DNA of 64,000 bases, taken from positions 1-64,000 of the forward strand of contig NZ_FZON01000015.1 in NCBI RefSeq assembly GCF_900188425.1, written 5' to 3'. Below are positions 39,059 through 48,249 of this stretch, piece after piece; within the stretch, counting starts at the first letter, position 1, and each line of letters begins with the position of its first letter. Both the position numbers and the translations under genes were made by a program. Below the pieces are notes generated by a model. That model made no database searches, was not told the DNA's origin, and saw only the letters and a list, made by a program, of their open reading frames with translations. The DNA is from Antarctobacter heliothermus (GTDB taxonomy: Bacteria; Pseudomonadota; Alphaproteobacteria; Rhodobacterales; Rhodobacteraceae).

Positions 39059-39679
39059 GTGCAGTTGACCGCCCGTCTTGCGATCCTGCTGCTGGCGCTT
39101 TGGTGCGTCGCGGCAGGCGCGCAGGGGCAGGGCAGTCCTTTTGCAACCACGGTTTCCAAGACGCCGATCCTTGTCATCGAGTTCGAGCGGGTCTTTTCCG
39201 AAAGCGCCTTTGGCCTCCGTGTGAACAGCGAAATCGAGCAGGCGGGTCGCGCCATTGCGACCGAGAATCGCAGGATAGAGGCGGAACTGACCGAAGAAGA
39301 GCGGCGGCTGACCGACCTGCGCCCGACCTTGGCGCCCGACGAATTCCGCAAGCTGGCCGATGCCTTTGACGAAAAGGTTCAGCGCCTGCGCGATGAGCAG
39401 GACACCAAGGCACGCGCGCTTGGGGCGCGCACCGATGAGGCCCGCCGCCGATTCCTGACCGTCGCCCAACCGGTTCTTGAGGGCCTGCTGCGCGAGGCAG
39501 GTGCTGCTCTGATCCTTGAACGGCGAACGGTTCTTGTGGCGGCGGATTCCGTTGACATAACCGACCGGGCCATCGCGCGGATCGACGCCCAGATCGGCGA
39601 CGGGGCCGCCGCGTCGCCCGATCCCGCCCCTGATACTGTGCCAGAGGCCCCCGAGGCGCAACCTGACCCGCAGGAGTGA
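39059..39679 (+). CDS. OmpH/Skp family periplasmic chaperone
   Basis: 206 residues, GTG start. Signal peptide (LTARLAILLLALWCVAAGA), then the Skp pattern: a strand (PILVIEFERVFSESAFG), a long charged coiled coil (EQAGRAIATENRRIEAELTEEERRLTDLRP ... DEKVQRLRDEQDTKARAL; cited as landmarks) and a closing strand (AALILERRTVLVAADSVDIT). An acidic, Pro-rich tail ends the protein. It holds unfolded outer-membrane proteins on the way to BamA, encoded directly upstream. Confidence 0.87.
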   Translation: MQLTARLAILLLALWCVAAGAQGQGSPFATTVSKTPILVIEFERVFSESAFGLRVNSEIEQAGRAIATENRRIEAELTEEERRLTDLRPTLAPDEFRKLADAFDEKVQRLRDEQDTKARALGARTDEARRRFLTVAQPVLEGLLREAGAALILERRTVLVAADSVDITDRAIARIDAQIGDGAAASPDPAPDTVPEAPEAQPDPQE

Positions 39680-39745
39680 GCCCGCGCTTGCCCCCGCCCG
39701 CCGCCGTTGCTAGGGATTACGCCAAAACTCGAAGGGAGCCCGCCC

Positions 39746-40207
39746 ATGACCGACACGCTTCTCAGTGCGGACATCCAGCTGATCCAGCGCATTCTGCCGC
39801 ACCGCTATCCATTCCTTCTGGTCGATCGGGTCGAACAGATCGACGGCACGCGGTCGGCGGTTGGCATCAAGAATGTCACCATGAACGAGCCGCATTTCCA
39901 GGGCCATTTTCCCGGCCTGCCGATCATGCCCGGCGTGACCATCGTCGAGGCCATGGCCCAGACCGCCGCCGTCATGGTTGGGGCCGCGCTGAACATGGCC
40001 GACAAGGAGATGAAGGTCTATTTCATGGCCATCGACAAGTGCAAGTTCCGCCGCAAGGTCGTTCCCGGTGACCAACTCAGGATGCGCCTGAGCACCCTGC
40101 GCGGCAAGCCGGGCGGCAAAGTCTGGAAATTCAGCGGCGTGGCCGAGGTTGAGGGCGACATGGCCGCCGAGGCCGAGTTCACCGCCATGATGGACCTGCC
40201 GTCTTGA
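39746..40207 (+). CDS. fabZ: 3-hydroxyacyl-ACP dehydratase
   Basis: 153 residues, single hot-dog fold. [24 protein letters not shown] contains the catalytic His and Glu. It dehydrates 3-hydroxyacyl-ACP in fatty acid synthesis; the same 3-hydroxyacyl pool feeds LpxA encoded next door. ATG 39746 follows GAAGGGAG. TTGA overlap with lpxA. In many genomes lpxD lies just upstream of fabZ; here it is absent from that position. Confidence 0.94.
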   Translation: MTDTLLSADIQLIQRILPHRYPFLLVDRVEQIDGTRSAVGIKNVTMNEPHFQGHFPGLPIMPGVTIVEAMAQTAAVMVGAALNMADKEMKVYFMAIDKCKFRRKVVPGDQLRMRLSTLRGKPGGKVWKFSGVAEVEGDMAAEAEFTAMMDLPS

Positions 40208-40995
40208 GCGGCGACCCGGTGATCCACCCCGCCGCCGTCGTCGAGAACGGCGCGCAAATCGGGCAGGACTGCGTGATCGGCCCGTTCTGCCATATCGGGC
40301 CGGAGGTGGTGCTGCACGACGGTGTCGAGCTCAAAAGCCATGTGGTGGTCACCGGAAAGACCGTGATCGGTACAGAGACGGTGGTCTTTCCCTTCGCGGT
40401 GATCGGCGAGATCCCGCAGGATCTGAAGTTCCGTGGCGAAAAGACCAGTCTGGTTATCGGTGAGCGCAACCGTATCCGCGAACATGTGACCATGAACACC
40501 GGGACTGAAGGCGGTGGCGGCGTGACCCGGGTGGGCAACGACGGGCTGTTCATGGCGGGATGCCATGTGGCGCATGACGTACAGGTGGGCAACAATGTGA
40601 TCCTCGTGAACAACGCCGCGCTGGCCGGGCACTGCGTGATCGAGGATGACGTGATCATCGGCGGATTGTCGGGCGTGCATCAATGGGTGCGCATCGGGCG
40701 CGGCGCGATCATCGGGGCCGTCACGATGGTGACCAACGACGTGATCCCGCATGGGTTGGTGCAGGGGCCGCGCGGCGTGTTGGACGGGCTGAACCTTGTC
40801 GGTCTCAAACGGCGTGGTGTAGCCCGGTCCGACATCACAGCACTGCGTGCGGCCTTTCAGATGCTGGCGCAGGGTGAGGGGGCCTTTCAGGACCGTGCGC
40901 GGCGGTTGGGTGAGGAAACCCAAAGCGATTATGTGCGTGAGATTGTCGAATTTGTGCTTGGCGACAGCGACCGCAGTTTCCTGACACCGGGTTGA
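40204..40995 (+). CDS. lpxA: UDP-N-acetylglucosamine acyltransferase
   Basis: 263 residues, left-handed beta-helix: repeated hexapeptides such as [20 protein letters not shown] and [15 protein letters not shown], with the catalytic His in [12 protein letters not shown] and the LpxA-type helical C-terminus ([10 protein letters not shown]). It adds the first 3-hydroxyacyl chain in lipid A synthesis. The TTG start overlaps the fabZ stop, indicating coupling. Confidence 0.94.
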   Translation: MSGDPVIHPAAVVENGAQIGQDCVIGPFCHIGPEVVLHDGVELKSHVVVTGKTVIGTETVVFPFAVIGEIPQDLKFRGEKTSLVIGERNRIREHVTMNTGTEGGGGVTRVGNDGLFMAGCHVAHDVQVGNNVILVNNAALAGHCVIEDDVIIGGLSGVHQWVRIGRGAIIGAVTMVTNDVIPHGLVQGPRGVLDGLNLVGLKRRGVARSDITALRAAFQMLAQGEGAFQDRARRLGEETQSDYVREIVEFVLGDSDRSFLTPG

Positions 40996-41001
40996 GGGGC
41001 G

Positions 41002-41790
41002 ATGCTGGCATTGATCGCAGGGCGTGGGGCCTTGCCTGCTGCAGTGGCCGGGGCCGTGTCCGGGTCCGTCGTTGTCTGCGGGTTGGAGCAATGTCCGCCT
41101 GATCACCTGAAGGCCGATCACCTATTTCGCCTGGAACAGTTGGGCGGATTGCTTGCCTGGCTAAAGGCGCGCGGGGTGACGCAGGTGTGTCTTTGCGGCG
41201 CCGTGAGCCGTCCCGACCTGTCGCTGACGCGACTGGATATGCGGACCTTGCCACTTGTTCCGCGTATCCTGCGCGCGCTGCGCTATGGCGACGACGGTGC
41301 CTTGCGGATCGTCATAGACATCCTCGAAGGTGCCGGGTTCACCGTCATGGCCGCGCATGATCTGGTTCCGGACCTGTTGCCAGACGCTGGAGTGCCGACC
41401 GTGTCCCAGCCGGACAAGGCCGCAGCGCAAACGGTCCGCATGGGCGATGGCGTCTCTGACGACCAAGCGCGGCGCGATCTGGGACAGGCCTGTGTTCTGC
41501 ACGCCTCCCGGATCATCGCGCGCGAAGGGCAGGACGGCACCGATGCCATGCTGCGCGGCCTGGGGCCGGAGGCGCGTGGTGGGGTTTTGTACAAGGCGCC
41601 CAAGCCCGGTCAGGATCGCCGCGCCGATCTGCCGGTGATCGGCATCGGCACAGCGGAGGGCGCAATTGCCGCCGGTCTTGCCGGCATTGTGATCGAGGCA
41701 GGCGGCGTCATGGTTCTGGATCTTGTCAGCGTGATAGAGCGGCTGAACGCTGCCGGATTGTTCTTGTGGGTGCGTGAAAGGGGGGCATGA
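41002..41790 (+). CDS. lpxI: UDP-2,3-diacylglucosamine pyrophosphatase LpxI
   Basis: 262 residues. LALIAGRGALPAAVA opens the N-terminal LpxI domain, and the C-terminal (DUF1009) domain shows GTDAMLRGLGPEARGGVLYKAPKPGQDRRADLPVIG and IEAGGVMVLD. It replaces LpxH in alphaproteobacteria for making lipid X. Six bases after lpxA and overlapping lpxB (ATGA). Confidence 0.92.
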   Translation: MLALIAGRGALPAAVAGAVSGSVVVCGLEQCPPDHLKADHLFRLEQLGGLLAWLKARGVTQVCLCGAVSRPDLSLTRLDMRTLPLVPRILRALRYGDDGALRIVIDILEGAGFTVMAAHDLVPDLLPDAGVPTVSQPDKAAAQTVRMGDGVSDDQARRDLGQACVLHASRIIAREGQDGTDAMLRGLGPEARGGVLYKAPKPGQDRRADLPVIGIGTAEGAIAAGLAGIVIEAGGVMVLDLVSVIERLNAAGLFLWVRERGA

Positions 41791-42950
41791 TGCAGGTGTT
41801 CATCACCGCCGGGGAACCCTCTGGGGATCGCCTTGGCGCGGCGCTGATGGCGGGGCTGAAAGAGCTGGTTCCAGAGATCACGTTTCGCGGAATTGGCGGG
41901 CCGCTGATGCAGGCCGAAGGGCTGGACAGCCTGTTCGACATGGATGAAATCAGCATCATGGGGATTGGAGAGATCCTCAAGGAATACCGTCATCTCAAGG
42001 CGCGGATCCGCCAGACTGCCGATGCGGTTGTGGCCGAACGGCCTGACGTTTTGATCACCGTGGACCTGCCAGAGTTCAGCCTGCGTGTGGCGCGTCTGGT
42101 CAAGGCGGTGTCTGACGTACGCGTGGTGCATTACGTTGCGCCTACCGTCTGGGCCTGGCGGCCCAAGCGGGCCGAAAAGATGGCGGCGCATGTGGATCAG
42201 GTGCTGGCCTTGTTGCCGTTTGAGCCACCTTACATGGAGGCGGCGGGTATTCCCTGTGATTTTGTCGGCCATCCGGTGGTGATGGAGCCACAGGCCACGG
42301 CAGAGCAGGCGAAGGGTTTTCGCGCGCGCCATGGGATTACCGGTGAGATGGCGCTGATCCTGCCCGGTTCGCGCCGGTCCGAGGTCAGCCGCCTGTTGCC
42401 GATCTTTGCGCAGGTGGCACAACAGCTGCACGCCATGCGACCGGATCTGCGGCTGGTGATCCCTGCCGCCGGGCCGGTTGCAGCCACGGTGCGTGCGGCG
42501 GTGGCGACGTGGCCCGGCGCGCCTTTGGTGATTGAGCCAACCAATGATCCCGGCGGGCTGGAAAAGCGCGCGGCCTTTGGTGCGGCGGATGTGGCGCTGG
42601 CAGCCTCGGGCACCGTTTCATTGGAACTGGCGGCAGCAGGGACGCCGATGGTGATCGCCTATGACATGAGCTGGCTCAGCCGCCAGATCATTGGCCGGAT
42701 GCTGCGTGTGGACAGCGTGACGCTGGTCAGCCTGGTGTCTGAAACCCGCGTGATCCCGGAGTTCATCGGCGCCAAATGCCTGCCCGGACCGATCACACAG
42801 GCCATTGGCGCGGTTCTGGACGCGCCAGACGCGCAGCAGGCGGCGATGGACCTGACCATGCAGCGGCTGGGGCGCGGGGGCGAACGCCCCGGATTGCGTG
42901 CCGCGCGCGCCGTGCTGGATCGATTACCGGTGGGCAAACCGCTGCACTGA
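41787..42950 (+). CDS. lpxB: Lipid-A-disaccharide synthase
   Basis: 387 residues, glycosyltransferase family 19. ITAGEPSGDRLGAALM, FRGIGGPLM, YVAPTVWAWRPKRAEKM, FVGHPVV and LPGSRRSEV are standard LpxB blocks. It joins UDP-diacylglucosamine and lipid X. The C-terminus appears complete for the family. The prophage end begins about 15 bp after the stop, so lpxB was spared but its downstream neighbour in the ancestral operon has been cut off. Confidence 0.93.
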   Translation: MMQVFITAGEPSGDRLGAALMAGLKELVPEITFRGIGGPLMQAEGLDSLFDMDEISIMGIGEILKEYRHLKARIRQTADAVVAERPDVLITVDLPEFSLRVARLVKAVSDVRVVHYVAPTVWAWRPKRAEKMAAHVDQVLALLPFEPPYMEAAGIPCDFVGHPVVMEPQATAEQAKGFRARHGITGEMALILPGSRRSEVSRLLPIFAQVAQQLHAMRPDLRLVIPAAGPVAATVRAAVATWPGAPLVIEPTNDPGGLEKRAAFGAADVALAASGTVSLELAAAGTPMVIAYDMSWLSRQIIGRMLRVDSVTLVSLVSETRVIPEFIGAKCLPGPITQAIGAVLDAPDAQQAAMDLTMQRLGRGGERPGLRAARAVLDRLPVGKPLH

Positions 42951-42972
42951 CTCCACTAAGGCAGATGTAGCG

Positions 42973-43012
42973 TGACACGCAATTTTTCAGAGTTTGACAC
43001 GCAATTTTTCAG
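42973..43012. repeat. Two direct repeats at the prophage terminus (probable transposase end-binding sites)
   Basis: TGACACGCAATTTTTCAG occurs at 42973-42990 and again, identical, at 42995-43012, a 22-bp period or about two helical turns. The first copy begins seven bases inside the presumed TG terminus (42966). Paired transposase-binding sites near the ends are the rule for Mu-like phages. Confidence 0.7.
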
Positions 43013-43060
43013 CAAACGCTTTTTGGTCGAGCGGGCCGTCAACGCCGCTTTAAGGGCCGC

Positions 43061-44044
43061 TTAATCGCCCTCCTCGTCCTCGCCGCGCTCGACGTCAACC
43101 CGACTGCGCAGGCTGGACCCGAGCTCGTGCTCCACGCGCCGGATGTGCCACTCGCCTGACAGCTCCGCCCGGATGTCCGGCAGGTCGACAAGCCCGCCCG
43201 CGAACAGCCCGGCGTCGAACCCGCCGAGCTCCAGCGTGCCCTTGCCCAGCCCCCGGCGCGCCCGGTTGAGGGCGGCGTCGGCCGCGCGCTTGGCTGCCTC
43301 CTCCGAGCCGTAGACCTCGCGCAGCTCGAGGATAGGCTCGCCCTCTCCCACCTCGACCACGCGCACCTGCCCGGCGCCGATCTCCGCCCATTCGGCCTTC
43401 ACGGTCTTGTAGACCTCACGGCCGGACAGGTCGAAGTTCCAGCGCGTCAGCCGTGAGAGAGGCAGGGGCACGGGCGGGATGTCCTCGCCCTCAGCCGTCT
43501 GCTTCGATCCCCGGCGCACCACGACGAGACGCCCGGCCGCAGGCTTGGCGGTCGCATCCAGCGCCTCCGCCAGGCGGGTGAGAAGGTGCAGGTCGCTCTC
43601 TGCTGTCTGCGCGACCATGTCGTAATGCGTGGTGGCGATATCCTCGCCCACCACGGGGTCGAGCCCCGCCTCGCCGGCGATCTTCTTGACGATATTGCCC
43701 AGGGTCACGTCCTCCCAGGCGCGCGTCTTCGGCGACCGTATGCGGCCGGTCATGTCGGCCGCCTGGGCGCGGATCGTGATCTTCTGGACAGGCCCCTCGA
43801 CCGATACCGCGTCAACCACGTAGAGCCCCATGGGCGAGAGGCCGGTCTCGCGATACCCGAGGCGCAGCTCCACCTCCGCCTCCCTGGCGGGCAGCGCGAC
43901 CCGGCTGTCGCGATCGTCGATCGTCATCACCAGCCGGTCGGCCTCGAAGCCCTGCTCGTCGACCAGGCGCAGCGACACCAGCCTGTCGCGCACCAGCGGC
44001 GTGATGTCCGAGCCGTCGGCCTCGATCAGGAAGTCCGGTGTCAC
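43061..44044 (-). CDS. Phage late control gene D protein (tail hub, GpD-like)
   Basis: 327 residues, P2 GpD / VgrG N-terminal-like fold: DFLIEADGSDITPLVRDRLVSLRLVDEQG opening, the RSPKTRAWEDVTLGNIVKKIAGEAGLDP block, TESDLHLLTRLAE and the C-terminal ELSGEWHIRRVEHEL. It forms the hub between tube and baseplate spike. The GTG start overlaps the gpX stop. It is the last prophage gene before the terminus, as in P2-type tail operons. Confidence 0.88.
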   Translation of the reverse strand: MTPDFLIEADGSDITPLVRDRLVSLRLVDEQGFEADRLVMTIDDRDSRVALPAREAEVELRLGYRETGLSPMGLYVVDAVSVEGPVQKITIRAQAADMTGRIRSPKTRAWEDVTLGNIVKKIAGEAGLDPVVGEDIATTHYDMVAQTAESDLHLLTRLAEALDATAKPAAGRLVVVRRGSKQTAEGEDIPPVPLPLSRLTRWNFDLSGREVYKTVKAEWAEIGAGQVRVVEVGEGEPILELREVYGSEEAAKRAADAALNRARRGLGKGTLELGGFDAGLFAGGLVDLPDIRAELSGEWHIRRVEHELGSSLRSRVDVERGEDEEGD

Positions 44045-44253
44045 GCCTCTTTCCCCCAGAGCCGGATTTGCGCGACCGCGGGCGCCGTGACGCGATCGGG
44101 CAGGCGCACCTCGATGCCGGCGGGCAGGATCGGGCCGCGGTCGGCGAGCCCCGGATTGGCGCGCAGGAGGTCGAGCGTGTAGCCGTCATCGCCGTATTCC
44201 GCCCAGGCGATGGCGTCCACGGTGTCGCCTTGCTGTGTGGTGTAGGTCGTCAT
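44041..44253 (-). CDS. Phage tail protein X (LysM-like)
   Basis: 70 residues: YTTQQGDTVDAIAWAEYGD is a LysM/GpX motif, followed by VLRLPD-type ends. P2 GpX is needed for tail completion. ATG 44253 overlaps the gpU stop (ATGA). Confidence 0.85.
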   Translation of the reverse strand: MTTYTTQQGDTVDAIAWAEYGDDGYTLDLLRANPGLADRGPILPAGIEVRLPDRVTAPAVAQIRLWGKEA

Positions 44254-44654
44254 AGCAGGTCCGCCCCATAGGCGCGCAAGGTGATGGTGAACTCGATCTT
44301 GCGCGGCGCGCCGTCGCGCATGAAGTAGCTCTTGCGCTCCTCGACGCCGACGATAACCCACTGCTCCCAGATCCAGCCAAGCCCGTCGACCAGCATCATG
44401 GGCTGGCCCAGATCGGCCGTGGCGCGCATCAGCTCGACCTGCCGCAAGCCCCCCTTGAAGTGCGGGTAAATCACCCCTTCAAGCACCAGGTCGTGGGCGT
44501 CCGGCCCGAGGTATTGAAGCGCTGGCGCGCGACCGACGCGGTCGAGCTTCTCCCATCGCCACGCCGCCTGCCGCGTGAGCGACTGGTAGGCGGCGTGGTT
44601 GACGCCGAAGCGGAACGCGCCGAGCGCCATCATCACCAAGCTAGTCCCGATCAT
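44250..44654 (-). CDS. Phage tail protein U
   Basis: 134 residues matching P2 GpU: MMALGAFRFGVNHAAYQSLTRQAAWRWEKLDRVGRAPALQYLGPD (landmarks only) and GWIWEQWVIVGVEERKSYF. In P2 it caps the tube at the tail terminus. Overlaps the tape-measure gene by 14 bp. Confidence 0.86.
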   Translation of the reverse strand: MIGTSLVMMALGAFRFGVNHAAYQSLTRQAAWRWEKLDRVGRAPALQYLGPDAHDLVLEGVIYPHFKGGLRQVELMRATADLGQPMMLVDGLGWIWEQWVIVGVEERKSYFMRDGAPRKIEFTITLRAYGADLL

Positions 44655-47600
44655 ACTGCCCTCCGTCGTGCAGCCCGTTGGCCGAGCCGCTCTCGCGCCC
44701 GATACGCTCGATCTCGCGGCGCACCTCGGCCGCGATGTCCTGCGGGCTCATGCCGGGCGCCGCGTGGATATGGATATCTCCGACCGTCACGCCGCCGACC
44801 TGCTGGTTGCCGCCCGCACCCACCAGGCTGGGGCTGCGGTCGATGTTCGGCATCTCGGCCGCGATGGCCGCCGGATTGAACGACGCCAGCGCGGCCATGT
44901 CGACCGCACCGGCCGCAGCGACCGCCGGCACGCCCGCCATGGAGGCCGCCATGATCATGCGCGACACCCGCGCCGGGATTACCCGGCCGGCGACATCCGG
45001 AACGAATATCTCCTCGCCTTGCTCGTTGATGCGATAGCCGAAACCGGGCCGCACCGACCCGCCAAGGGCGCGCGCCCCGGCCGGGCGCGGTTCGCCGCTG
45101 GTGGTGCCTGTCGGCGCCGCCCCGTTGGCCGTGCCGCCAGGGAGGTTGCGCAGCGCACCGGAGAGCTCGCGCACGCGCTCAAGGGCGCGCTCGATCGACG
45201 TTACATTGATCTCCGGCGCCGCCTCGGTGTCGGACAGAACCGCGAGCGCGGCCTCCAGCTGATCCGACTGCGCCTCGGCCTCGGCGATCTGCCCGACCAG
45301 CGCCTCGAGCTCCGCCTGCGCCTGCCCGAGCCGACGGCGGCGCTCGGCCGAGGCCATCATGTCGCCCGGCCCCATCGGGCCGGTGAGCTGATCCTCCAGC
45401 GCGGCGATCTCGGCGCGCGTGGCCTCAGCCTCCTCCCGAAGCTCCGCGATGCGCTGCGCCGGCAGGGCGCTACGCCCCGCCGCCGCCTGCACCGTTTCGG
45501 CAGCCTGCCGCACCTCGGGCGTGAGCCGATTGAAGCCGGGCATGTCCGCCACGACCGGCGCCTCAACGATCGGGCTGTCATCGCGCCCCATCAGCCAGAG
45601 CAGCCAGGCGGGCGGCTCGGGCCACGTGATCAGGTCGCCGAAGTCGATCTTGCCGATGAAGCTCCAGCTCCAGTCGGGCAGGAAGTCGCTCCACTGGAAG
45701 CCGAAAATCCACTCCATCAGGGCGGTGAAGGGGGCTATCGGCAGCCAGACGGCCCAGTTGATGACCTCGATCAGATTTTCCCAGGTGAACCACTTCCTGA
45801 TTTCCTCGACATAGCCGCTGAGCGCCTCACGGCTAAGGTATTCATCCCACCCGACGGGCTTGATCAGGAAACTCCAAAGGAGCTCCCCGGCCAGGAGCGC
45901 CCAACCGATCGGGCCGATGAGGGCTCGGCCGCCGATCCTCGCGGCCCAGACGAGCGGCCTGACCAGCGCACCCCAGCCACCCCTCGTCATACCCAGAACG
46001 CCGAGGCCAAGAGAGCCCCAGCGGATGGCCGGAATTAGGCGCCGCGTCCACCTGAGGGGCGCCACCAAAGCACTCACCGCTAGCCGCGCACCGCCCGTCG
46101 CGATACTGCGGAAGCGTAGCGCCGAAAGGCGGGGGATAAGTGCCGACGCCGCCCAGCTGAGCGGCCTAAAGAGTGCCGACACCGCAAGCCTGCTACCTAC
46201 GGCCAGCGCCACCCATGTCGCCCTCGCGAGCCTTGGTATAAGCGCGCCCCACGCCAGCGCCTTGAAAAGACCCGAGACCAACAGCCGCCTCCCGCCGACT
46301 GCGAGGGTAAGGAAAAGCGACCATATGAGGCGCGGGATCAAGGCCACCCACCGGAGGGGTGTCAAGAGCCGCGACAGGCGCAACGCGCGCAGCCCTGACA
46401 GTCGCGCCATCCCGCCCACGACGCTGCCGAGCAGGCGGCCGAACATGCGCAGCGGCCATGTGGCAACCCGCAGCGCCAGACGCAGACCCATGACGCCAGC
46501 GGTCACCAGCGCCACGCCCTGCGCGACGGCTGGCGATGCCTCGATCCACTCGATCAGCTGCGCGACCACGCCGCCGAGCCAACCGCCGGCCGTCTCGCCC
46601 CACTCGGCCCACGCCTCGGCACTCGCATCGAGCGGCGCCACCAGGGCGCCGATCCATTCCGCCAGCGCCTGCGCCCGCTCGACCAGCCAGTCGAGCAGCG
46701 GGGCGGCAGGCCCGAGCGCGGCGCGCAGCCCCACGCCAAAGCCCTGGAAGAAGGCGAGCAGCCCCTCCCAGTTGTTCCAGATCCAGAGGCCCGCGAGCGC
46801 GATGCCCGCGACGATCGCGCCGATCCCGCTGGCCAGCAACGCCACGCGCAGGGCAATCATCGCCCCGCGCACCAGCGCGAAGGGGTTGAGCAGGGCCAGC
46901 AGCGCGCGCCCCAGCACCGGCAGGAAGGCAACCAGCCGCCCGCCCGCGCCGATCAGGCGCAGCACGGGCACGGCCGTGGTGAGGGCGGCATAGCGCAGAA
47001 CCAGCGAAGCAACCCGAAGGCCAAGCAGCCCCGCGGTGAATGTGCCGATCTGGGCGATCAGCTCCGGGTTTGCGTCCGCCCAGGCCGCCGCCATCTCGAC
47101 AATGGGCGCAATGCCCTCAGCGACATCGGTCAGAGCGGGCAGCAAGGCGTTTCCGGCCGCGATCGAGGCGCTCTCGGCGACGCTCGCCAGCCGTCTCAGG
47201 GAGCCCTGGGCGTTATCGTTCATCTGTGCCGCGATGCCGGCGGCCGTTCCGGCGCGATGCAGGCTTTCCGCGTACTCGTCGAGCCGCCCGGCGCCAGCCC
47301 GCTCAAGGAGGATTTCCGCCGCGCTCGACGCTTCGCGCCCGAAGATCGCGGACCGCATGCCCGCGCGCTCCGCGCTGCCGAGGTCGGCCATGGCCGCGTC
47401 AATCTCGGCGAGCAGGGTGGGCATGTCGCGCAGGTTGCCGTTGGCATCGCTGGTCTGCACACCGAGGGCCTCAAGCGCCGCCTGCCCCTCGCCGCTGGCG
47501 CTGCTCAGCCGGTCGATGACGGCACGCAGCCCGGTTCCGGCCTTGCTCCCCTGGATGCCTGCGTCACCCAGCAGGCCGGCCATCGCCGCCGTCTGCTCCA

Positions 47601-48249
47601 GCGACACACCGGCCGCCTCGGCGGCGGGCGCGACGAACTCCATTGTCGTGCCCAGCATTCGCAGATCGACGTTCGAGCTGGTGAAGGTGTTGGTCAGGAC
47701 GTCGCCGAGCCGCCCCATTTCGTCGGCCTCCATGCGGAAGCCGCTGAGAATGTTGGAGGTGATGTCAGAGGTGTCGGCAAGGCTGGTCTGCGCAGCCGAG
47801 GCCAGGTTCAACAGGCCCGGCATTGCCTCGATGGTCTCGTTCACATCGAAGCCGGCCTGCGCGAGAAACCGCATGCCGTCCGCCGCAGCGCTGGCGGCAT
47901 GCGGTGTCGTGGAGCCCAGGCGCCGCGCCTCTTCGGTCAGCCGCTCCAGCTCTTCCTGGCTGGCCCCGCTGACAGCCCCGACGCCCGCCATGGCCTCCTC
48001 GAAGCGCACCGCCGGGCGCATTGCCTGGAAGAGGGCAAAGCCCATTCCGACGGTTCCCATGGCCGCGCCGCGCATCGCCGTGCGGCTGGCCTGCGCGGCC
48101 GCGATGCTCCGGTCGGCGAAGGCGGCGGTCCGGTTGCCCGCCCGCGTCGCGCTTTCGGCGATGCCGCTGAGCGCCCCGCGAACCTGCCTTGCCGGTGCGC
48201 TGACCCGATCGACCAGTCTCAGGATCATGGCGATGTTGAGATCGCTCAT
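44641..48249 (-). CDS. Phage tail tape measure protein
   Basis: 1202 residues. The N-terminal ~350 residues are a TP901-type tape-measure core (FEEAMAGVGAVSGASQEEL ... LGSTTPHAASAAADGMRFLAQAGFD ... FVAPAAEAAGVSLEQTAAMAGLLGDAGIQG). Hydrophobic segments follow near residues 370-470. Residues ~625-765 hold about five imperfect ~33-residue units. A coiled coil (LREEAEATRAEIAALEDQL) and a C-terminal Gly/Ala-rich tail end the protein. It sets tail length during assembly; by the usual 0.15 nm per residue this implies a tail near 180 nm. Starts within the E' stop (ATGA). Confidence 0.9.
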   Translation of the reverse strand: MSDLNIAMILRLVDRVSAPARQVRGALSGIAESATRAGNRTAAFADRSIAAAQASRTAMRGAAMGTVGMGFALFQAMRPAVRFEEAMAGVGAVSGASQEELERLTEEARRLGSTTPHAASAAADGMRFLAQAGFDVNETIEAMPGLLNLASAAQTSLADTSDITSNILSGFRMEADEMGRLGDVLTNTFTSSNVDLRMLGTTMEFVAPAAEAAGVSLEQTAAMAGLLGDAGIQGSKAGTGLRAVIDRLSSASGEGQAALEALGVQTSDANGNLRDMPTLLAEIDAAMADLGSAERAGMRSAIFGREASSAAEILLERAGAGRLDEYAESLHRAGTAAGIAAQMNDNAQGSLRRLASVAESASIAAGNALLPALTDVAEGIAPIVEMAAAWADANPELIAQIGTFTAGLLGLRVASLVLRYAALTTAVPVLRLIGAGGRLVAFLPVLGRALLALLNPFALVRGAMIALRVALLASGIGAIVAGIALAGLWIWNNWEGLLAFFQGFGVGLRAALGPAAPLLDWLVERAQALAEWIGALVAPLDASAEAWAEWGETAGGWLGGVVAQLIEWIEASPAVAQGVALVTAGVMGLRLALRVATWPLRMFGRLLGSVVGGMARLSGLRALRLSRLLTPLRWVALIPRLIWSLFLTLAVGGRRLLVSGLFKALAWGALIPRLARATWVALAVGSRLAVSALFRPLSWAASALIPRLSALRFRSIATGGARLAVSALVAPLRWTRRLIPAIRWGSLGLGVLGMTRGGWGALVRPLVWAARIGGRALIGPIGWALLAGELLWSFLIKPVGWDEYLSREALSGYVEEIRKWFTWENLIEVINWAVWLPIAPFTALMEWIFGFQWSDFLPDWSWSFIGKIDFGDLITWPEPPAWLLWLMGRDDSPIVEAPVVADMPGFNRLTPEVRQAAETVQAAAGRSALPAQRIAELREEAEATRAEIAALEDQLTGPMGPGDMMASAERRRRLGQAQAELEALVGQIAEAEAQSDQLEAALAVLSDTEAAPEINVTSIERALERVRELSGALRNLPGGTANGAAPTGTTSGEPRPAGARALGGSVRPGFGYRINEQGEEIFVPDVAGRVIPARVSRMIMAASMAGVPAVAAAGAVDMAALASFNPAAIAAEMPNIDRSPSLVGAGGNQQVGGVTVGDIHIHAAPGMSPQDIAAEVRREIERIGRESGSANGLHDGGQYDRD
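45967..46372 (-). repeat. Imperfect tandem repeats inside the tape-measure gene
   Basis: About four to five units of ~33 codons follow the pattern [P/A]L.W.AxLIPRL ... LAVGxRxLVSALF: PLRWVALIPRLIW ... VSGLF, ALAWGALIPRLAR ... VSALF, PLSWAASALIPRLS ... VSALV, PLRWTRRLIPAIRW ... GALV and a partial PLVWAARIGG unit. Boundaries are approximate. They probably form repeated amphipathic helices in the tube lumen. Confidence 0.65.

Noticed and set aside
43013-43060. Further transposase-binding repeats inside the prophage terminus
   Set aside because: No additional copy of the 18-bp motif could be found in these bases, only weak AT-rich similarity.
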